From: an uncultured Faecalibacterium sp. | Lineage (GTDB): Bacteria > Bacillota > Clostridia > Oscillospirales > Ruminococcaceae | Reading direction: 5' to 3' | NCBI GenBank assembly: GCA_934561485.1 | Contig: CAKTGS010000074.1 | Span: 1 to 10,336 of the forward strand | DNA length: 10,336 bases | In this document: positions 6,062 to 10,336 of the stretch, one piece after another | Layout of the letters: the number at the start of each line of letters is the position of its first letter | Position numbering within the stretch: the first letter of the stretch is position 1 | Made by a program: the position numbers and the translations under genes | The notes under the pieces: model-generated | Told to the model about the DNA's origin: nothing | The model's database searches: none | What the model saw: the letters and a program-made list of their open reading frames with translations, nothing else

Positions 6062-6895
6062 TTACGCCAATTTTTCGGCATCCCGCACCATGCGGTACAA
6101 AACCTCCACCGCAGCGCCGCTTGCGCAGTCGGTCAGGGTGACGTTCTGTGCGGCAAGGCGCAGCTCCGCCGGGGCATCGGCTGCTGCAGCACTGTGCCCG
6201 GCGCTGCGCACCAGGTCCAGCATGGGCATACTGCCCGCCAGCACCAGCACGTTTTCCGGGGCAATGCCCACCGGCATACACACGGCGTCCAGCATTTCAG
6301 CGCCGGAAACGGTGCGGGGCGTCAGCACCAGCAGGTCTGCTGCAGCGCGTTCGCCCAGCAGAGCTGCCGTGCCGCTGCCCAGTGCCTTTTCCAGCATGGA
6401 TACCAGCGGCACAGCCTTGCTATCCTGGTAAACCAGGGCGCGCAGCACGTTTTCCCGTTTGATATCCGCCGCGTTGGCCAACAGATACGGGGTCCACTCC
6501 CGCTGCAGGTGGCGCTCCAGCGCGTTGCTCATGCGCAGCACACGGGTGGAACCGTCCTGCATCTGCAGGGCAATGCCCACTCCGGCAGACACAGGCAGAC
6601 GCGCAAACAGGTCCGCATCCTGCCCGGCAAAGCTGCACAGCTGCTGATGGGTGCCATCGGCAAAATGATAAGCCATGGTGCCGCCGCACACCAATGCCGG
6701 GGCCGACAGGCGCACACTGCCCAGAATGGCCCGCACGGCCCGGGGCGTGCGCTGCGAAAACACCGTCAGCCTGCCGCCGCGGCTGGAAAACAGCTGCAGC
6801 ACATCCCGCACCACCTGGGTCAGGTTTCCGTCCTCCCCCAGCAGCAGGTTGTCCAGGTCACAAAGCACCAATGTGGATGCAAGCGAATCGTTCAT
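6062..6895 (-). CDS. Cof-like HAD-superfamily protein with degenerate catalytic motifs
   Basis: 277 residues laid out like a Cof/type IIB HAD phosphatase. Motif I reads LCDLDNLLLG: D13 and D15 are present, but the usual DxDGT is DLDNL. Motif II is VFSQRTP (S47) in place of a typical ATGR. Near residues 194-201, where Cof proteins have a VSKG-type lysine, it reads TVSGAEML with no lysine. Motif IV, normally GDxxND, reads AGSMPM (220-225), so the magnesium-binding acids are gone although the following ML...AG and the VTLTDCASGAA end are kept. It is therefore likely a non-catalytic or binding/regulatory protein, or is on the way to decay, though the reading frame is intact. ATG overlaps the rluD stop as ATGA and has AGGAGG 8 bases upstream. 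It is the last gene before the operon terminator. The substrate, if any, is unknown. Confidence 0.8.
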   Translation of the reverse strand: MNDSLASTLVLCDLDNLLLGEDGNLTQVVRDVLQLFSSRGGRLTVFSQRTPRAVRAILGSVRLSAPALVCGGTMAYHFADGTHQQLCSFAGQDADLFARLPVSAGVGIALQMQDGSTRVLRMSNALERHLQREWTPYLLANAADIKRENVLRALVYQDSKAVPLVSMLEKALGSGTAALLGERAAADLLVLTPRTVSGAEMLDAVCMPVGIAPENVLVLAGSMPMLDLVRSAGHSAAAADAPAELRLAAQNVTLTDCASGAAVEVLYRMVRDAEKLA

Positions 6896-7824
6896 GTGGT
6901 TTTCCTCCTGAGCGCGGCAAGAAACTGCGTGAAGTAGTCCGGCAGCTCTGAGTCAAAGCGCAGATGCTCACCGGTGATGGGGTGCACAAAACCCAGCGTT
7001 TTGGCGTGCAGGCACTGCCCATGCAGGCTGGCGATGCAGTTGTGGGGTCCATACACCGGGTCACCTGCCACCGGGTGGTGGATGGACGCCATATGCACAC
7101 GGATCTGATGGGTGCGGCCGGTTTTGAGCCGGCATTCCAGCATGGTGAACTCGCCCAGGCGTTCCAGCACCCGGTAGCCGGTATAGGCATACTTGGTATG
7201 CGGCTCCCCGGCCGGATACACCGCCATCTTTTTGCGGTCGGTTTTGCTGCGGCCCAGGTTGCTCTCCACAAAGCCCTCGTCCTGCGCAAAGCCGCCGTAA
7301 ACCACGGTGTTGTAGGCCCGCTCCACACTGTGTACCGCCATCTGCTGGCTCAGGCCGATGTGGGTGGCATCGTCCTTGGCCACTACCAAAAGGCCGCTGG
7401 TGTCTTTATCAATGCGATGTACGATGCCGGGGCGGATCTCGCCGCCAATGCCGGAAAGGCTGCCCTTGCAGTGCCACAGCAGGGCGTTGACCAGGGTGCC
7501 GTCCGGGTTGCCGGGGGCTGGGTGCACCACCATGCCCTTGGGTTTGTTCACCACCAGCAGGTGTGCGTCCTCATACACAATATCCAGCGGGATATCCTGG
7601 GGCACGGCTTCAATGGGCTTGGCGTCCGGAATTTCCAGCAGGATGGTGTCCCCTGCCTTGAGCTTGAGGCTTTTGGCCACCAGGGCACCGTTGCAGCGCA
7701 CATGGCCGTCCGCCACCAGCGCCTGCAGGGCCGAGCGAGACAACCCGGTGTCCTCGCCGCTGAGAAAGCGGTCGATGCGCACACCGGCCGTTTCCGGCTC
7801 TACGATAAATTCATGCTGTTCCAT
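6892..7824 (-). CDS. RluD/RluA-family 23S rRNA pseudouridine synthase (YlyB-like)
   Basis: 310 residues. An S4 RNA-binding domain (about 14-62, RIDRFLSGEDTGLSRSALQ) precedes the RluA catalytic domain (about 85-300). The catalytic aspartate is D139 in GIVHRIDKDTSGLLVVAK, and other family blocks are VVNKPKGMVVHP (91-102) and LKTGRTHQIRVHM. The enzyme isomerises uridines to pseudouridine in RNA, most likely in large-subunit rRNA. The exact positions are not deducible, because Firmicutes have several RluD-like paralogues. ATG at 7824 is 3 bases past the lspA stop, with AAGGAG 9 bases upstream. Order lspA-rluD matches B. subtilis lspA-ylyB, which supports the YlyB-type assignment. Confidence 0.93.
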   Translation of the reverse strand: MEQHEFIVEPETAGVRIDRFLSGEDTGLSRSALQALVADGHVRCNGALVAKSLKLKAGDTILLEIPDAKPIEAVPQDIPLDIVYEDAHLLVVNKPKGMVVHPAPGNPDGTLVNALLWHCKGSLSGIGGEIRPGIVHRIDKDTSGLLVVAKDDATHIGLSQQMAVHSVERAYNTVVYGGFAQDEGFVESNLGRSKTDRKKMAVYPAGEPHTKYAYTGYRVLERLGEFTMLECRLKTGRTHQIRVHMASIHHPVAGDPVYGPHNCIASLHGQCLHAKTLGFVHPITGEHLRFDSELPDYFTQFLAALRRKTT

Positions 7825-7827
7825 GGG

Positions 7828-8298
7828 TCACGGCTCCTTTGTGGCGCGGGTCTCTTCCAGAAAAATTTCCAGCACCCACAGGGCCACGCCCACACACACG
7901 CAGATATCCGCAAAATTGAACACGGCAAACCGCATGAACAGCAGGTTGATGTAGTCCACCACCTGGCCGTTGAGTACACGGTCGATCAGGTTGCCAATAC
8001 CGCCGCCCAGCACCAGGATGAGCGCCGCCTGCTGCAGATATTTGCCCCGGCTGCGGAAAAACAGCCAGTAGGCCACCAGCAGCAATGCCGCGCTGGTGGC
8101 AATGATAAGGAACAGCTGCTTACCGCTGAGCAGGCTGAATGCCATGCCCTGGTTGAGCACAAAGCGCAGCTCCACCACATGGGGAATGAACGGCAGAACC
8201 CCCACCGGCTGCAGCACATTGGACGCCCACAGCTTGATGGCCTGGTCAATGCCCACCAGCGCCGCCACAGCGGCCAGATTGAAAAGAACAAACGCCAT
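7828..8298 (-). CDS. lspA: Lipoprotein signal peptidase (signal peptidase II)
   Basis: 156 residues, a four-helix inner-membrane aspartyl protease that removes signal peptides from prolipoproteins after diacylglyceryl modification. Hydrophobic segments lie near residues 2-20, 60-82, 90-106 and 124-148. The conserved boxes are FVLNQGMAFSLLSG (46-59), GGGIGNLIDRVLNGQVVDYI (98-117) and FNFADI (127-132). The catalytic pair is D115 (VVDY) and D131 (FAD). I chose ATG at 8298, with GGGAGA about 7 bases upstream, because it gives the normal family length; an earlier in-frame ATG at 8358 lies inside the hairpin after ileS. It is followed 3 bases later by the rluD-type gene, so the two are surely co-translated. 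Confidence 0.95.
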   Translation of the reverse strand: MAFVLFNLAAVAALVGIDQAIKLWASNVLQPVGVLPFIPHVVELRFVLNQGMAFSLLSGKQLFLIIATSAALLLVAYWLFFRSRGKYLQQAALILVLGGGIGNLIDRVLNGQVVDYINLLFMRFAVFNFADICVCVGVALWVLEIFLEETRATKEP

Positions 8299-8340
8299 AG
8301 GAATTCTCCCAAATTTGTAGGATGATACAGATATAGGAAA

Positions 8341-8368
8341 CGGCGCTCCCCGTTGCAAGGGAGCGCCG
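8341..8368 (-). terminator. Perfect 10-bp hairpin between ileS and lspA (weak terminator or processing site)
   Basis: CGGCGCTCCC (8341-8350) pairs perfectly with GGGAGCGCCG (8359-8368) across an 8-base loop. On the minus strand it is followed by GTTTCCTATAT, a poor T-tract, so termination would be partial at best. It could set the ratio of ileS to the downstream genes, or stabilise the ileS message end. No good promoter for lspA was found in 8299-8340. Confidence 0.5.
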
Positions 8369-8398
8369 CCCTTAAACCTTTGTTTTATGCGGAACGCT

Positions 8399-10336
<1,938 letters not shown>

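Noticed and set aside
6964..8325. A 453-codon plus-strand open frame opposite rluD and lspA
   Set aside because: Same antisense codon-bias effect, running across two well-identified genes.
8299..8340. A possible lspA promoter (TACAAA) between the hairpin and lspA
   Set aside because: No acceptable -35 at 16-18 bases; the best candidate, GTTTCC, is poor.

Overview
The window looks like chromosomal housekeeping DNA from a GC-rich member of the Clostridia. An Oscillospiraceae/Faecalibacterium-like gut anaerobe is the best guess. The evidence is protein style (a Firmicutes-type IleRS, a radical SAM + DUF2344 pair, an M23/M50 pair resembling SpoIVFA/SpoIVFB), strong AGGAGG-type ribosome binding sites and a clear sigma-A-like promoter. 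The genus is inferred from general resemblance only. Every supported gene lies on the minus strand, so the window reads from high to low coordinates. No RNA gene, mobile element, CRISPR array or gene-free stretch over about 110 bases was seen.

Region 1 (10336 to 6062) is a tight operon: the C-terminal two thirds of isoleucyl-tRNA synthetase (ileS), signal peptidase II (lspA), an RluD-type pseudouridine synthase, and a Cof-like HAD protein whose catalytic motifs have largely decayed. It follows the classical Firmicutes ileS-lspA-ylyB order and ends in a strong rho-independent terminator at 6014-6052. A perfect 10-bp hairpin also sits between ileS and lspA.

Region 2 (5995 to 3080) holds a small ComEA-like helix-hairpin-helix protein and polyphosphate kinase (ppk1), which carries an unusual 122-residue Ala/Pro/Lys-rich C-terminal tail. 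It ends in a second strong terminator. The comEA-like start codon is only 18 bases past the first terminator's T-tract, with no promoter visible between them.

Region 3 (3022 to 2044) is a compact M23 peptidase/M50 intramembrane protease pair resembling spoIVFA-spoIVFB. The downstream gene uses a GTG start whose Shine-Dalgarno overlaps the upstream stop codon.

Region 4 (2047 to 1) starts with a near-consensus promoter (TTGAAA, 17 bp, TACAAT) whose -35 box contains the stop codon of the M50 gene. It drives a TIGR03960-type B12-binding-domain radical SAM protein, then a DUF2344 radical SAM-linked protein that begins at TTG inside the radical SAM gene and runs off the window. In Clostridia this pair, together with spoIVFAB, usually precedes rng-rplU-rpmA, so those genes are expected just outside the left edge.

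I found no convincing new multi-gene system. The points most worth a second look are the decayed HAD protein, the PPK1 tail, the minimal M23/M50 pair with an intact M23 active site, the terminator pressed against comEA, and the compact promoter/leader of the radical SAM pair.
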